Below are positions 1-7,613 of a DNA stretch of 9,586 nucleotides, piece by piece. The notes under the pieces are model-generated. The model was not told the DNA's origin. It saw only the letters and a program-made list of their open reading frames with translations, and made no database searches. The stretch spans positions 1-9,586 of the forward strand of contig MZGM01000028.1 of the NCBI GenBank assembly GCA_002085035.1. Direction: 5' to 3'. The first letter of the stretch is position 1. Each line of letters starts with the position of its first letter. The stretch is from Candidatus Zhuqueibacterota bacterium 4484_219 (GTDB lineage: Bacteria > Zhuqueibacterota > JdFR-76 > 4484-219). The position numbers and the translations under genes are program-made.

Positions 1-712
1 TAAACACCTGAAATGCCCCAATTGTTCCGGTTACCAGTAGGAAAAAAATGGTTGGAGAAAGCATAGGAATGGTGATTTTTCTGAACCGCTGCCAGGCACC
101 GGCTCCATCTACCAGTGCTGCCTCGTACAATTGCTCAGGAATATTTTTGAGTCCAGCTAAAAAAATAAGCATTCCTCCACCGATACCCCAAAAACTCATC
201 AAAATAAGAGCTGGTAGGACCCAGGTAGTGCTGTACAACCATTCTGGTCCTTCTAAATTCAATCCCAACAAGCCGCCCGCTTTTTTGATCAAAAAATTCA
301 AAATGCCAAATTTTGGATTGTACATCCACATCCAGATCAGTGAAACAGCCACAGTAGGCATCACCGAGGGCAAGTAAAACACTGTTCGGAAAAATGCCAA
401 CCCCTTGATTTTCTGATTTAACAATAGAGCTACCAACAAAGCAGTGACTAACCCCAGGGGTACACTAACCACAGCATAAATAAACGTGACCTTCAATGAT
501 TGCCAGAAAAGGGGATCGCTCACCATGCTCTGGTAATTCGTTAGACCTACCCATTGGGCTGGTTTGAGCAAATTCCACTTATGGAAGCTCAAAACCAGCG
601 AAGCTACAATGGGACCGAACACAAATACGAGAAAGCCGATAATCCAAGGTGAAATAGCCAGATAACCCTCGAGGGTTTCTCGTTGACGCGTCTTTTCAGG
701 TAATATTTTCAC
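1..712 (-). CDS. Sugar ABC transporter permease, MalF/UgpA type (3' end cut off)
   Basis: This is an inner-membrane permease subunit of a carbohydrate-uptake ABC transporter, expected to pair with a MalG/UgpE-type permease and an ATPase beyond the window. The frame starts at a GTG (712-710), preceded by GGAG, and stays open for 237 codons to the window edge. The N-terminus (ETLEGYLAISPWIIGFLVF) has the usual first membrane helix at about residues 20-43. Further hydrophobic segments lie near 74-98, 110-130, 162-188 and from 220 onward. FRTVFYLPSVMPTVAVSLIW is typical of the family. The cytoplasmic EAA loop that docks the ATPase is at residues 197-217, with EAA, DGA and a following IP. The gene starts 19 bp after the stop of the binding-protein gene, so the two are co-transcribed. 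The family assignment is firm; the transported sugar is unknown. Confidence 0.93.
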   Translation of the reverse strand, partial: MKILPEKTRQRETLEGYLAISPWIIGFLVFVFGPIVASLVLSFHKWNLLKPAQWVGLTNYQSMVSDPLFWQSLKVTFIYAVVSVPLGLVTALLVALLLNQKIKGLAFFRTVFYLPSVMPTVAVSLIWMWMYNPKFGILNFLIKKAGGLLGLNLEGPEWLYSTTWVLPALILMSFWGIGGGMLIFLAGLKNIPEQLYEAALVDGAGAWQRFRKITIPMLSPTIFFLLVTGTIGAFQVF

Positions 713-722
713 TGCACATTTA

Positions 723-726
723 CTCC
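723..726 (-). promoter_or_regulatory. Shine-Dalgarno GGAG fixing the GTG start of the permease
   Basis: On the minus strand GGAG lies 10 nt before the GTG at 712. The nearby ATGs are in other frames and quickly meet stops, so the GTG is the best start and gives a full-length N-terminus for this permease family. Confidence 0.6.
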
Positions 727-731
727 ATAGG

Positions 732-2030
732 TTAACGCCTTCTTCTCAGTCGTGCTTCAATTTCTTGAGCAGTTTGGGGCAATACTTCCTCTACGGTACC
801 TTTTCCCAACAATACTTTATCGATGGCATCTGTAATAGGTTTATCAAAATATTCCCACCAGTCAGATGTTCTGAGAAAGCAGGGGGTGATAGTGGCGTAT
901 TCTACTGCGCGGATGAAAGCAGATTCAACTGGGTCACGATCCAAGCCCATTTTCTCGGTTAAAGCAGGCATGGCAGGCAAAGCCCAACCAGCCTCTGCAC
1001 GTATTTTTTGTGCCTCCTCATCGGACATTGCCTTCAGTAGTTCCCAGGCTTGTGATTTATGTTTGCCAATGGTAGCCATTACCTGTCCTGCAGAATGAAG
1101 CACAGTAACCAATCTTTTGCCTTGGGGATGTGGAGGCAATACTGTTCCAAAACGAATCTTACTTTTTTTCAACTTGAGCACTGGCCAGCGGCCGTTGTCC
1201 ATCATGGCTAATTTCCCTGTGAGAAACATATTCTGCGCTCCGCCCAGAGAAGCAGCGGCTCCTCCTGATGGAGAAACCCCGTACCGCACATAGAGATCGG
1301 TGTAAAACTTAATTGCTTCGATGGTTTCCGGGCTATCGAGGTAACCTATTACCTGATTGCCATCGGGAGAGACAAGATCGCCGCCATTACTCCAAACCCA
1401 GGGTTGTAGATGATACGTACCTGCAAATACGTAAAATCCATATTGATCATCATGAGTTAGTTTCTTGGCGATTTCCAAGAATTCCTCCCATGTCCAATCG
1501 TCTTTTGGATATGGAAGGCCTACCTGATCGAAGAGGTCTTTGTTATAGAAAATCACTCGGGCAGTAAAATCTTTGGGTAAACCGTAAATATGACCCTTTA
1601 CAGAATTGTATTTTACCAGATTGGGATAGAACATGTCAACAGAAAAATCTGAGCAGTTTTCCAAATAGGGGGTTAAATCTTCCAATCCACCTAATTCAGC
1701 TAACTTAGTAAAGTTCCACCAGAGGAACACATCGGGAGGTTTACCAGCTACAAGAGAGGTAATAATTTTGTCTTCATAACCCTGGGAATTAGGTTCCAGT
1801 TTTACTTTAATATTAGGATGGGTAGCTTCAAACCGCTGAATAATTTTCCGTTCTGGTTCAAGCCCAGTGGCAGAATCCCACGTCATATAGCGCAAAGTGA
1901 TAGTATCCCCATCCTGTTTAGAACAACCCAGAACCAGAAATATGGAGATTATCGGAACGACACAAAGAATAACCATGTGTCTTTTGTAAAATATCCTTAT
2001 CGCAACAGAAGAATTTTGGATGTTTTGCAT
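732..2030 (-). CDS. ABC transporter sugar-binding lipoprotein (SBP_bac_1 / UgpB-like)
   Basis: This is the extracytoplasmic solute-binding protein of the ABC importer whose permease follows; it captures a sugar or oligosaccharide and delivers it to the membrane complex. The 432-residue product is of normal family length. It has a basic stretch (YKRH), a hydrophobic segment and a lipobox LVLGC with the lipidated Cys at 36. Family features include TLRYMTWDS, IIQRFEATHPNIKVKLEP, the KPPDVFLWW region, DSPETIEAIKFYTDLY, and a MFLTGKLAMMDNGRWP segment about two thirds along. The chosen ATG lies inside the 3' end of the upstream peptidase gene, overlapping it by 34 bp, with GGGA only 4 nt upstream. 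A second ATG at 1976 (residue 19) would remove the overlap. It would also remove the basic n-region of the signal peptide and has only a distant AAGGA. The longer start is preferred but not certain. Ligand unknown. Confidence 0.93.
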   Translation of the reverse strand: MQNIQNSSVAIRIFYKRHMVILCVVPIISIFLVLGCSKQDGDTITLRYMTWDSATGLEPERKIIQRFEATHPNIKVKLEPNSQGYEDKIITSLVAGKPPDVFLWWNFTKLAELGGLEDLTPYLENCSDFSVDMFYPNLVKYNSVKGHIYGLPKDFTARVIFYNKDLFDQVGLPYPKDDWTWEEFLEIAKKLTHDDQYGFYVFAGTYHLQPWVWSNGGDLVSPDGNQVIGYLDSPETIEAIKFYTDLYVRYGVSPSGGAAASLGGAQNMFLTGKLAMMDNGRWPVLKLKKSKIRFGTVLPPHPQGKRLVTVLHSAGQVMATIGKHKSQAWELLKAMSDEEAQKIRAEAGWALPAMPALTEKMGLDRDPVESAFIRAVEYATITPCFLRTSDWWEYFDKPITDAIDKVLLGKGTVEEVLPQTAQEIEARLRRRR

Positions 2031-5029
2031 TGCTTCCCATTAGAAATTTTGCAGAAATAAATTCCACTGCTCAGAACATTGCCCAAATTGTCTGTTCCAT
2101 CCCAAATCGCCTTTTGTGCTCCGCTCAATTTTTTCTGATCGATTAAAGTCTTAACTTTCTCTCCCAGTACGTTGTAGATTATTAGTGAAATCGGTGATTC
2201 AGGTGGGGCAATAAATAAAATAGTTGTGTGGGAATTAAACGGATTAGGGTAATTACCAAGCAAAACCATATTCTGGGGTGGTGTGGTTTGGGAGGCAATA
2301 TTTTTAACATCGCCATAAACACTATCGACCCAAACTTTTGCATCAGCCCAGTCAGCATGGTCGTAGTCAATATCTCCACCACTATGAACAAGTAGCTCCA
2401 ATTTATCACCATTACTCACGTTCAATTTAATGTACTCTGCTGGCATACCCCATTGAAATACTTTACCTGGCTTATAAATTGTGCTACCGTCCAACTTTAC
2501 CTCAAATGTCACTCCATTCCCTCCGTTCGATTCATCATCATGACCAATCCAAGCAGTAAACCATTTGAAGTGCCCGTTTAAATCATAACGGATAATGCTA
2601 TTAGCATGTGTTCCCAGTCCTTTTTCAAACTCTTGCCCAGCAATGGTTATAGTATTTCCGTCGCAGCTTTTATCAAATTGGAGAGTACCCCAATCCTGTC
2701 TATAATATTCTGGCATCAAGTCTGATAAGTAATAGTCAGTCTTTTCTGATGTAGCAATGCTGAACGTCCAGAGAGTCGAGCTTTCCGAATACAATTCACC
2801 TTTTTTCCAGCGGACGTACCATTGATAAGTTTTACCATAACTTAGCAGCGAATCTGGAATCTGAAATTGGGATTGTGATAAATTGTCCTTATCTAAGATG
2901 CATTGGTCATCACAAAATAGGAAAACTCGATACCCGCTACTACCCAGAATATCCTCCCAATCGAGCAAAACATTATCAGTTGCAGTTAAGATGCTCTCAT
3001 TACGGGGAGCAATAAGAGTAACTGGGACACTGAGATCTGCTCCTCGTACGATAGACATATCATCAACGTTTATCCAGCTATTAGCGGGAGCATTACTGTA
3101 GATACCGACAAATATCTTTCCGGTGGTTACCTTGAAGATTTTACTCACTTTGGTCCAATCAAGAGTAGGTTGTTGGGGCAATTGAATATTAATATTTTCA
3201 CCTATTTTTCGTAGCTCAATAACTGAGCTGTACTGGTCACCACTTGTTTTGACCCAGGCATGCAGGGTATAGATACTATTAGGAACATCCATTTCCTGAT
3301 TGGTATAAGCGTAATAACGTTTATCGAGAAAGTGTCTTAGTGATGCTTTGCCACTATGAGCCTGGGTAGTGTCAATCATTTGGGCCTCGGGATTCAAGTC
3401 ACCAAATGTCCAGCCATAACTCCCCTGTTCAAAGTCGGGATTAATGAATTCCGAAATAATGCCTTCGGTAGTATCTACAATAGTGAACGTTCTTTTCTGT
3501 GTAAAATCTATACATTCTGTTCCAGAATAGGCCTTTACTGTCCAGTTATAACTGAAGCCACGTTGTAAAAAACCTTCAGGTATCTGGATTAAAGTGTCTG
3601 GAATCTGGTTAGAGATCCAAATTATTTGATCCCCATGACTTACCTCGACCATATACTTATCAACACTATCTGCGGTTGTCCATTTAAAAATTGGTGTAGC
3701 CGAATTGATAAAGGCATCCCTCTCAGGGGTTATGGCATAGCAGAAACGTGGTCCTGGATTAGCCATAAACCGACTTATTTTCAAGGTAGGATCACCGATG
3801 CAAACCATACCATAATGCCAGTCCCGTATTTCGAAATGGCGAACACCCCAGTATTTAAAAGCTTCACCAAAAGTATGACCGGCAGCGATTTGTTCATAAT
3901 AATCATATTGATCCAGCATGCTACCACTTTTGGTAGAGCCTACTGATAATAGTCCATAAGGGTCTTGCATGACGTACCAATTACACAAACAATTATCCTC
4001 TGTAAAACGAGCCGCAGAACAATTGAAATTCAAATAAAAGAGGATCTGAACATCGAGAGGTTCAATCTCTTCGCTGTTAAATAATCCGTCTTTAAAATAA
4101 TGATCTGTAGGACTTGAATGAGCTGCCAGGTACATCCATTCATATTTGTTATTTGTAGTGGCGCGAATACGTTGGCGATAGTCGGCGGCCGTAACGTTTC
4201 CATTGATGCCATCATTAACAAAAGTTACTTCATCATACAGCTTGAAGACTTCGTTCTCCATATGGAAACCGGCCCAATCTTCCGCGACATAGCTAAAGCC
4301 CTGATTTTTTAACCTTAGAGTGCCTTCCCGATATTGATGTACCTTAGTCAGGTACCTTTCCACAAGCATAGTTTCATTTACACCATGATAAGTCATAGTA
4401 GAAGTATACAATCGCCCAATCCAGATATCGGGTTCTAAGGCACCGGTGTGATCATCCCAAACACCCTGTCTATTCATATTGTCCAGCCATTCGCCATCAA
4501 GGTCCATAAAATATAAATCGCAGGGGAATTGATCCCAACCAGTGGTATCACCATCATCATTGGTTATGGCCATTTCGTACCAGGCTACTGGTAATTGTCC
4601 TATCAAAAAAGCACCATCTATATTATTAGTAGTCCACTCTTGATACAAAAAATTCCTTAGTGCAGCGGGATCATTAGAGTTAGTAGAAAGAACAATGCTT
4701 ACTGAATAACCTTCGGATTCGAGATCATTTTTATAAGTTTCTATATCGTCGAGGGTAACAGGATTATATAGTTTCTGATTCAAAATAACCAAGATATTCC
4801 CGCTTGGAGTGGTTCCGTATCCTGGTGTTTGGTCTACCAGGCTCAATCTAAACTCATCGTCAAAGGGAGTAGTTTTTAAATAATCACTGTATTTTTGATA
4901 AGAATAATCTGTTTCCCTGAATTTAACGAAATTATTGTAATCGATTTTATTTCGATTCTTATTATCAGTCGCAAAAGCGGGGTTAAACACCATCCAACTA
5001 AAGGTAAGAAAAAGTAAAAATGTCTTCAT
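1997..5029 (-). CDS. Secreted C25-like (gingipain-type) cysteine peptidase with carbohydrate-binding modules and a C-terminal sorting domain
   Basis: This 1010-residue exported protein is probably surface-bound or secreted through a type IX-like route. It starts with a signal peptide (residues 1-20, cleavage near AFA/TD). Residues about 70-420 resemble the caspase-fold C25 peptidases. His304 (LAAHSS) and Cys337 (NFNCSAA) are placed like the catalytic dyad, 33 residues apart, the spacing I recall for gingipain R. GLLSVGSTKSG and GDPTL close the domain. Then come an Ig/FN3-like domain (about 427-518), a CBM4_9-like jelly roll (about 525-662, starting NPDFEQGSYGW), a second FN3-like domain (668-760), and an NPCBM-type module (about 763-902, with GLGTHANS and WIGHDDES). 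The last domain is a PNPFN sorting/FlgD-like domain (about 918-1010, ending TSKILLLR). A good RBS (AAGGA, 6 nt) precedes the ATG. Its place among transport genes suggests it acts on a glycosylated polymer. Peptidase activity is inferred, not shown; the domain could also be a non-catalytic relative. Confidence 0.88.
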   Translation of the reverse strand: MKTFLLFLTFSWMVFNPAFATDNKNRNKIDYNNFVKFRETDYSYQKYSDYLKTTPFDDEFRLSLVDQTPGYGTTPSGNILVILNQKLYNPVTLDDIETYKNDLESEGYSVSIVLSTNSNDPAALRNFLYQEWTTNNIDGAFLIGQLPVAWYEMAITNDDGDTTGWDQFPCDLYFMDLDGEWLDNMNRQGVWDDHTGALEPDIWIGRLYTSTMTYHGVNETMLVERYLTKVHQYREGTLRLKNQGFSYVAEDWAGFHMENEVFKLYDEVTFVNDGINGNVTAADYRQRIRATTNNKYEWMYLAAHSSPTDHYFKDGLFNSEEIEPLDVQILFYLNFNCSAARFTEDNCLCNWYVMQDPYGLLSVGSTKSGSMLDQYDYYEQIAAGHTFGEAFKYWGVRHFEIRDWHYGMVCIGDPTLKISRFMANPGPRFCYAITPERDAFINSATPIFKWTTADSVDKYMVEVSHGDQIIWISNQIPDTLIQIPEGFLQRGFSYNWTVKAYSGTECIDFTQKRTFTIVDTTEGIISEFINPDFEQGSYGWTFGDLNPEAQMIDTTQAHSGKASLRHFLDKRYYAYTNQEMDVPNSIYTLHAWVKTSGDQYSSVIELRKIGENINIQLPQQPTLDWTKVSKIFKVTTGKIFVGIYSNAPANSWINVDDMSIVRGADLSVPVTLIAPRNESILTATDNVLLDWEDILGSSGYRVFLFCDDQCILDKDNLSQSQFQIPDSLLSYGKTYQWYVRWKKGELYSESSTLWTFSIATSEKTDYYLSDLMPEYYRQDWGTLQFDKSCDGNTITIAGQEFEKGLGTHANSIIRYDLNGHFKWFTAWIGHDDESNGGNGVTFEVKLDGSTIYKPGKVFQWGMPAEYIKLNVSNGDKLELLVHSGGDIDYDHADWADAKVWVDSVYGDVKNIASQTTPPQNMVLLGNYPNPFNSHTTILFIAPPESPISLIIYNVLGEKVKTLIDQKKLSGAQKAIWDGTDNLGNVLSSGIYFCKISNGKQCKTSKILLLR

Positions 5030-5052
5030 GGAACTTCCTTTTATTTGTGATC

Positions 5053-5619
5053 CTATTTTGGATTGTTTAATTGCCTACCTGTAAATGCTGCTAAAAATAC
5101 CTTGCGCATTCGAATTCCCTGGGAACGACCATTCACACCGTCCAAGGTCTGGAAATCGAATACTCCTTTTCGTTTGAAATACCCCACCCAATAGGGATAG
5201 TAAACAAGCTGACACCGAAGGAGTTTTCTCCTCGTACCCACCCCTTGGCCTTGTATCCGGGTCTGGAGAAGGTTCATCTGGTATTCCTGCGATGCCAGCT
5301 TCTCTGCTTCCGTCATACTTATTTTCGGCGCAAAGAGCGTTTTCTTCTTACCATCTTCCTCATAAGACCCACTGAGATCAAAATAGGTGAACGTGCCACA
5401 CAGTCCGTCCACTGCTACAGTGACTTCTCTATTCTCATTTTCCCGGTGAACACCGTACGTAAAAACGAAATAGGGAAGGTAAACCAGTTCAAAACGGATC
5501 CATTGTTTTCTCTTGTACCCGATTCGGGAAAGGAAACTACGGCTGCTGGAGTTGATAAACCAACTTTTGGCTTCTTCCTCTGTGAGCAGGGGATACACAA
5601 AAAGGGGGTTAGCCGACAT
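5053..5619 (-). CDS. Unrecognised 188-residue protein with internal duplication, possibly PepSY-like
   Basis: I do not recognise a named family. The protein has no signal peptide and no clear membrane helix. It consists of two similar halves of about 80 residues. Each has a TEEEA/TEAE helix, a basic patch (YKRKQW; TRRKLL), a strand with the shared motif LVY-x-PY-[FW]-V (residues 45-52 and 138-145), and then a DG turn (AVDGLCG; TLDGVNG). A helix followed by strands and a VDG turn resembles the PepSY layout, but this is only a shape argument. The frame is open up to an ATG at 5673, but the ATG at 5619 is preferred: it has AAGGA 9 nt upstream and overlaps the previous gene by only 11 bp. The next gene begins 23 bp downstream. 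A role in the operon cannot be assigned. Confidence 0.8.
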   Translation of the reverse strand: MSANPLFVYPLLTEEEAKSWFINSSSRSFLSRIGYKRKQWIRFELVYLPYFVFTYGVHRENENREVTVAVDGLCGTFTYFDLSGSYEEDGKKKTLFAPKISMTEAEKLASQEYQMNLLQTRIQGQGVGTRRKLLRCQLVYYPYWVGYFKRKGVFDFQTLDGVNGRSQGIRMRKVFLAAFTGRQLNNPK

Positions 5620-5863
5620 AGGAATCCGTCCTTTTCTGCTTTCGTATCCGTCCTTTAATGAATGAAAACACACCTACTCCAACGAGAAGTAATCCTGCAA
5701 TGATGTTTGTCACAATTCCCCGGCTCTGGGGGACAAATTCGGTGCTTTTTACAAAAAAGGTGGCAGCCAAAACGATAATCCCAAAGGCAACCCAAAAAAC
5801 TCCCATGATCTGTAAAGGTTCAAACTGTTGTTGGTTTGGTCTTGTAGTCTTTTTTTTGATCAT
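5609..5863 (-). CDS. Small two-helix membrane protein (84 aa)
   Basis: This is an unrecognised small inner-membrane protein. It has a basic N-terminus (MIKKKTTR), a first membrane helix at about 18-38, a short loop around EFVPQSRG, a second helix at about 48-69, and a strongly basic tail (KGRIRKQKR). The basic ends predict that both termini are cytoplasmic. It starts 24 bp after the 69-residue gene, with only a weak purine-rich RBS (GAAAGAAAAGAACG), and its stop overlaps the next gene's start by 11 bp. The reading frame and position support a real gene; there is no evidence for a function. It could be an accessory subunit or membrane anchor for a neighbouring transporter or for the 188-residue protein. 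Confidence 0.72.
   Translation of the reverse strand: MIKKKTTRPNQQQFEPLQIMGVFWVAFGIIVLAATFFVKSTEFVPQSRGIVTNIIAGLLLVGVGVFSFIKGRIRKQKRTDSYVG
5629..5633 (-). promoter_or_regulatory. Shine-Dalgarno AAGGA selecting the 5619 start of the 188-residue protein
   Basis: On the minus strand AAGGA lies 9 nt before the ATG at 5619. It sits inside the last codons of the upstream 84-residue gene, which fits translational coupling. It favours this start over the in-frame ATG at 5673, which would need a 65-bp overlap. Confidence 0.55.
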
Positions 5864-5887
5864 TTTCGTTCTTTTCTTTCCAAGCTT

Positions 5888-6097
5888 TCATGTTCCAAAC
5901 ACTACGTAGAGCGCTATCTGAATGAGCATAAGCAGGGAGGCCCAGATTCTTAGGTCTCGCCACCACCGTTGGTCTGGTGCATCCTGATAGATATATGCCT
6001 TTGGCCTGAACCAAGCCCAGATGAGCATTCCCAAAAATCCAGCAACAGCGATTAGCAATGCCCAGAAAAGCGGAAGATTTCGAAACCAGTTACTCAT
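5888..6097 (-). CDS. Small two-helix membrane protein coupled to the symporter (69 aa)
   Basis: This unrecognised small membrane protein has helices at about residues 8-30 and 49-67, joined by a polar loop rich in aromatic residues and arginine (RPKAYIYQDAPDQRWWRDLR). Its ATG overlaps the symporter stop in the 8-base string ATGAGTAA. A good RBS (GGGAG, 6 nt spacer) lies in the symporter's last codons, so translation is almost certainly coupled. Some sodium:solute symporters are encoded next to a small two-helix companion, so an accessory subunit of the symporter is a reasonable inference. I cannot match this sequence to a named small-subunit family. Confidence 0.78.
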   Translation of the reverse strand: MSNWFRNLPLFWALLIAVAGFLGMLIWAWFRPKAYIYQDAPDQRWWRDLRIWASLLMLIQIALYVVFGT

Positions 6098-7613
6098 TTG
6101 TTTCTCCCTTCGCTCGTTTCGACAGTATTTCCTGAAGGGTTTTGTCCTTCATCACCAATCCGTAAACCAGACCCTGAAGCTTGTCAGTTGGCTCCGGCCG
6201 GGTAATAAGACTTATGATGATATTGATGACGATCGATCCACAGAATGACCACCAGGCAACGTAGAGGAAGCTCCACTTTTCAAAAAGGAAGAGCGTTGTC
6301 GAGATGCACACACCGCCGATCAAACCGGCAAGACCTCCCCACTGCGTTGCTCGTTTCCAGTAGATCCCCAGTAAGGTGATAGCAAAGGTGGGACCCTGGA
6401 AGATTGAAAGCAGGGTTTGCATGGCCACGTAAATACCTGGAAACTTTTTGGTTACTGGAGCAAAAATAATCGCCCAAATGAGAAAAGCAAAGGTGAGAAT
6501 ACGCCCGACATTGAGGTAGTGTTTGTCCGACGCCTTCTTGACCAAAAAACGTTGGTATATATCGCGTGTCCAGAGGGTAGCGGCTGAATTTAGAGTGGAA
6601 TCTACACTGGAAATCAAGGCTGCCATGAACGCGGCAAAGACAAGCCCAGCCAAGCCGGCGGGAAGTAAGTTTTTAATCAGCCAGGGGAATGCCTTGTCCA
6701 TATCTGCTCCGACGAGGTTCGGGTTGAGTGCAAGAGTCAGAAGCCCGGGTAGGACGACCAGCATAGGAATGAACATTTTGGGGAAAGCGGCAAAGAGCAT
6801 CCCTGCCTTGGCATCCCATTCGCCACGTGCGCCTAACGTCCGTTGAATAATAGCCTGGTGGCAACACCACCAAGCAGGCGAAAGCACAATAGCCAGACCA
6901 AAGATCATGCCTGCCCATGGGTAAGTTGGGTTATCTAAGGGTAGAAAAAGCTTAAAGTGATCTGGATGGGAAGGTATGATCTTTTGAATCATACCTTCCC
7001 ATCCCCCTACAGTCCAGAGACCTAAGATGGTAAGCGCAATCCCGCCGATAAACATCACAAGGAGCTGTACAACATCGGTCATTGCAACAGCAGCCAGCCC
7101 ACCCGTGATGGTGTAAATTCCGACTATCAACGCAGTTGCAATCAAAGCTATTTCAATCGGCAAGCCGAGATATTCGTTTAACATGAGGCCACTGGCCCAG
7201 AAAAAGACACCCAGCACACAGGCGAGGAAAGATCCCCAGAGAATTGCCTCGATAACCCGGACTGCGGTGTTGTATCGCTTCCCTAAAAATTCAGGAACCG
7301 TATAAACGCCTGCCTTCCAGTAGTAAGGCACAAACAACAGAGCCGAGAGTATCATGGCTGGGATGGCCCCGATCCACTCGTAATTGGCCTGGGCCAGACC
7401 AAATCGGTAAGCGCCTCCAGCAGCCCCCATATAGTCGTAAGCTCCGATGTTTGTTCCTATGATGCTCATGGAAATAACCCACCAGGGAAGCATCTTGCCG
7501 GCCAAAAAATAATCCTGCTCTGTGTGTACATATCGCTTGAAGTAGACCCCAAATATCGGAATCGCTACAAGATACGCTACTACAATAAAAAGGTCAATTC
7601 CCCGAATGTCCAT
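6090..7613 (-). CDS. Sodium:solute symporter, SGLT/SSS family
   Basis: This is a secondary transporter of the solute:sodium symporter family (LeuT fold), importing a solute, probably a sugar or sugar derivative, with Na+. The 507-residue length is normal and about 12-13 hydrophobic segments are visible. Family hallmarks include EQDYFLAGKMLPWW (32-45), SIIGTNIGAYDYMGAAGGAY (50-69) and VYTVPEFLGKRYN (103-115). Others are TGGLAAVAMTDVVQ (170-183) and AALISSVDSTLNS (331-343). Ser335 and Ser336 in the last motif fit the Na2 sodium site seen in SGLT proteins. The ATG has an excellent RBS (AGGAG, 6 nt spacer) and overlaps the DUF4380 gene by 20 bp; its own stop overlaps the next small gene by 8 bp. 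A perfect 17-bp inverted repeat lies over codons 204-217. Family assignment is secure, substrate is not. Confidence 0.95.
   Translation of the reverse strand: MDIRGIDLFIVVAYLVAIPIFGVYFKRYVHTEQDYFLAGKMLPWWVISMSIIGTNIGAYDYMGAAGGAYRFGLAQANYEWIGAIPAMILSALLFVPYYWKAGVYTVPEFLGKRYNTAVRVIEAILWGSFLACVLGVFFWASGLMLNEYLGLPIEIALIATALIVGIYTITGGLAAVAMTDVVQLLVMFIGGIALTILGLWTVGGWEGMIQKIIPSHPDHFKLFLPLDNPTYPWAGMIFGLAIVLSPAWWCCHQAIIQRTLGARGEWDAKAGMLFAAFPKMFIPMLVVLPGLLTLALNPNLVGADMDKAFPWLIKNLLPAGLAGLVFAAFMAALISSVDSTLNSAATLWTRDIYQRFLVKKASDKHYLNVGRILTFAFLIWAIIFAPVTKKFPGIYVAMQTLLSIFQGPTFAITLLGIYWKRATQWGGLAGLIGGVCISTTLFLFEKWSFLYVAWWSFCGSIVINIIISLITRPEPTDKLQGLVYGLVMKDKTLQEILSKRAKGETNE
6964..7004. repeat. Perfect 17-bp inverted repeat with 7-nt loop inside the symporter gene
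   Basis: On the + strand the left arm GGATGGGAAGGTATGAT (6964-6980) is the exact reverse complement of the right arm ATCATACCTTCCCATCC (6988-7004), separated by cttttga. The transcript of the symporter gene would fold into a 17-bp hairpin with loop UCAAAAG. No run of T follows in the transcription direction, so it is not an intrinsic terminator. It encodes Gly204 to Pro217 (GWEGM-IQK-IIPSHP), in a loop after a membrane helix; the reading frame is intact. Confidence 0.9.

Noticed and set aside
48..377. A 109-codon + strand frame and a 64-codon minus frame at 329-135
   Set aside because: Both overlap the permease gene, whose EAA loop and membrane helices are clear in another minus-strand frame.
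5245..5658. A 137-codon open frame on the + strand
   Set aside because: It is antisense to the 188-residue protein gene and the end of the 84-residue gene; no domain, and all supported genes are on the minus strand.
5820..6014. A 64-codon minus-strand frame, and a 23-codon frame starting at 5891 inside it
   Set aside because: They overlap the 69- and 84-residue genes in another frame; the translations are low in complexity or without features, while the two-helix proteins are coherent.
6964..7004. The long hairpin as an intrinsic transcription terminator
   Set aside because: It is in the middle of an intact coding sequence and is not followed by a U-run on the transcript.
6964..7004. The hairpin as an inserted mobile palindromic element
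   Set aside because: The encoded residues look like normal symporter sequence and the frame and length are undisturbed, so insertion is unlikely.
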